A DNA stretch of 64,000 nucleotides from Jannaschia pohangensis (GTDB lineage Bacteria; Pseudomonadota; Alphaproteobacteria; Rhodobacterales; Rhodobacteraceae), in NCBI RefSeq assembly GCF_900113875.1, contig NZ_FORA01000002.1:682001-746000 (forward strand). Reading direction: 5' to 3'. This document shows positions 63,594 to 64,000 of this stretch, one piece after another; within the stretch, counting starts at the first letter, position 1, and every line of letters begins with the position of its first letter. The notes under the pieces are model-generated. The model worked only from the letters and a program-made list of their open reading frames with translations. It did no database searches and was not told the origin of the DNA. A program made the position numbers and the translations under genes.

Positions 63594-64000
63594 CCTCTGT
63601 ATCGAACTCAAGCTCAGGCACTTGCAGTGTGACAATGGATGGCTCGCCCACATCCTCTGGAAGCGAGCGACGTTGCGGGCACGCGCTATGGGCATTTATT
63701 TGCACCAGTCGTTCAGCGCCATGCACACCCAATCAGAGCCCTCAGCCAGGACGTCATGCCCAACCCGGCGCTTTCCATCGGTCCGATCGGATCGCACCAA
63801 GCCAGCCCGGGCAGCGCCAGAAGGTCAGGAGGTCGAAGTCACAAGCTTTGGCGTCCGCATCAGCTTGCGAGGCCGATACCTTCGCGGCGAAGCCATCGTC
63901 TGTGCGTCTGCGCCTTGGGAGCCGTCGAGATGCAGATTCTCCCCGTTGGTGGATCGATTGCGGGTGGCCTTGCGGTCGATCGTCGAGTGGTGCGACCGAA
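63594..64000. other. Gene-free stretch at the window end
   Basis: About 400 bp beyond the IS end with no recognisable intact gene on either strand. Both strands show only short, interrupted frames, in keeping with decayed or rearranged DNA. It could contain the edge of a gene that continues outside the window. Confidence 0.4.

Overview
The window reads as chromosomal DNA of a high-GC marine-type alphaproteobacterium of the Rhodobacteraceae (roseobacter-like). The evidence is protein similarity from memory, the gene order ubiB-ubiE-mutM-enoyl-CoA hydratase-rpsT-dnaA-dnaN-recF-gyrB, an alphaproteobacterial LexA box (GTTC-N7-GTTC), an imuA-imuB-dnaE2 mutasome operon, a cluster of GANTC (CcrM-type) sites before dnaA, and roseobacter-style intergenic hairpin repeats. 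No rRNA, tRNA, CRISPR array or prophage was seen.

Layout. 1-4.4 kb: end of a phenylacetate-CoA ligase-like gene, an Imm11-like orphan, an overlapping rimB/rimK/deacylase operon and a secreted protein. 4.4-5.9 kb: AT-rich accessory patch with a DUF3800 gene. 6-11.7 kb: minus-strand run pheT, a small membrane protein coupled to pheT, GNAT, MOSC, free-methionine-sulfoxide reductase and a thiolase. 11.7-12.5 kb: STAS/RsbW-like switch pair. 12.9-24.2 kb: gamma-glutamyltransferase, second thiolase, phosphatase, the serine genes (serA and serC facing serB), TSUP transporter, rlmN, IalB-like protein and asparaginase. 24.2-28.3 kb: hybrid histidine kinase, hspQ, AEC transporter and a lytic transglycosylase lipoprotein. 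28.3-31.2 kb: three isolated flagellar genes. 31.3-43.4 kb: ubiquinone, repair and replication-initiation core. 43.5-49.4 kb: a 43-aa membrane peptide and the SOS mutasome.

49.5-51.0 kb holds a collapsed zinc-uptake locus: recognisable pieces of znuA, zur, znuC and znuB, each truncated, internally deleted or frameshifted. A class IV aminotransferase follows.

The most interesting block is 52.1-62.4 kb. Seven plus-strand genes (PTPS-fold protein, methyltransferase, RibD-type reductase, GTP cyclohydrolase II, zinc-type dehydrogenase, inositol-monophosphatase-like enzyme, glycosyltransferase) run into four minus-strand genes (endonuclease/exonuclease/phosphatase, CDP-alcohol phosphatidyltransferase, sulfatase-superfamily membrane enzyme, flippase-like protein). 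The two arms overlap tail to tail by 60 bp. I recognise every family but no described pathway that uses this set. The PTPS protein lacks the residues normally needed for catalysis. A GTP-derived, glycosylated, possibly lipid-linked product is an inference only. The window ends with a YceI-family protein and decayed IS5-family remnants.
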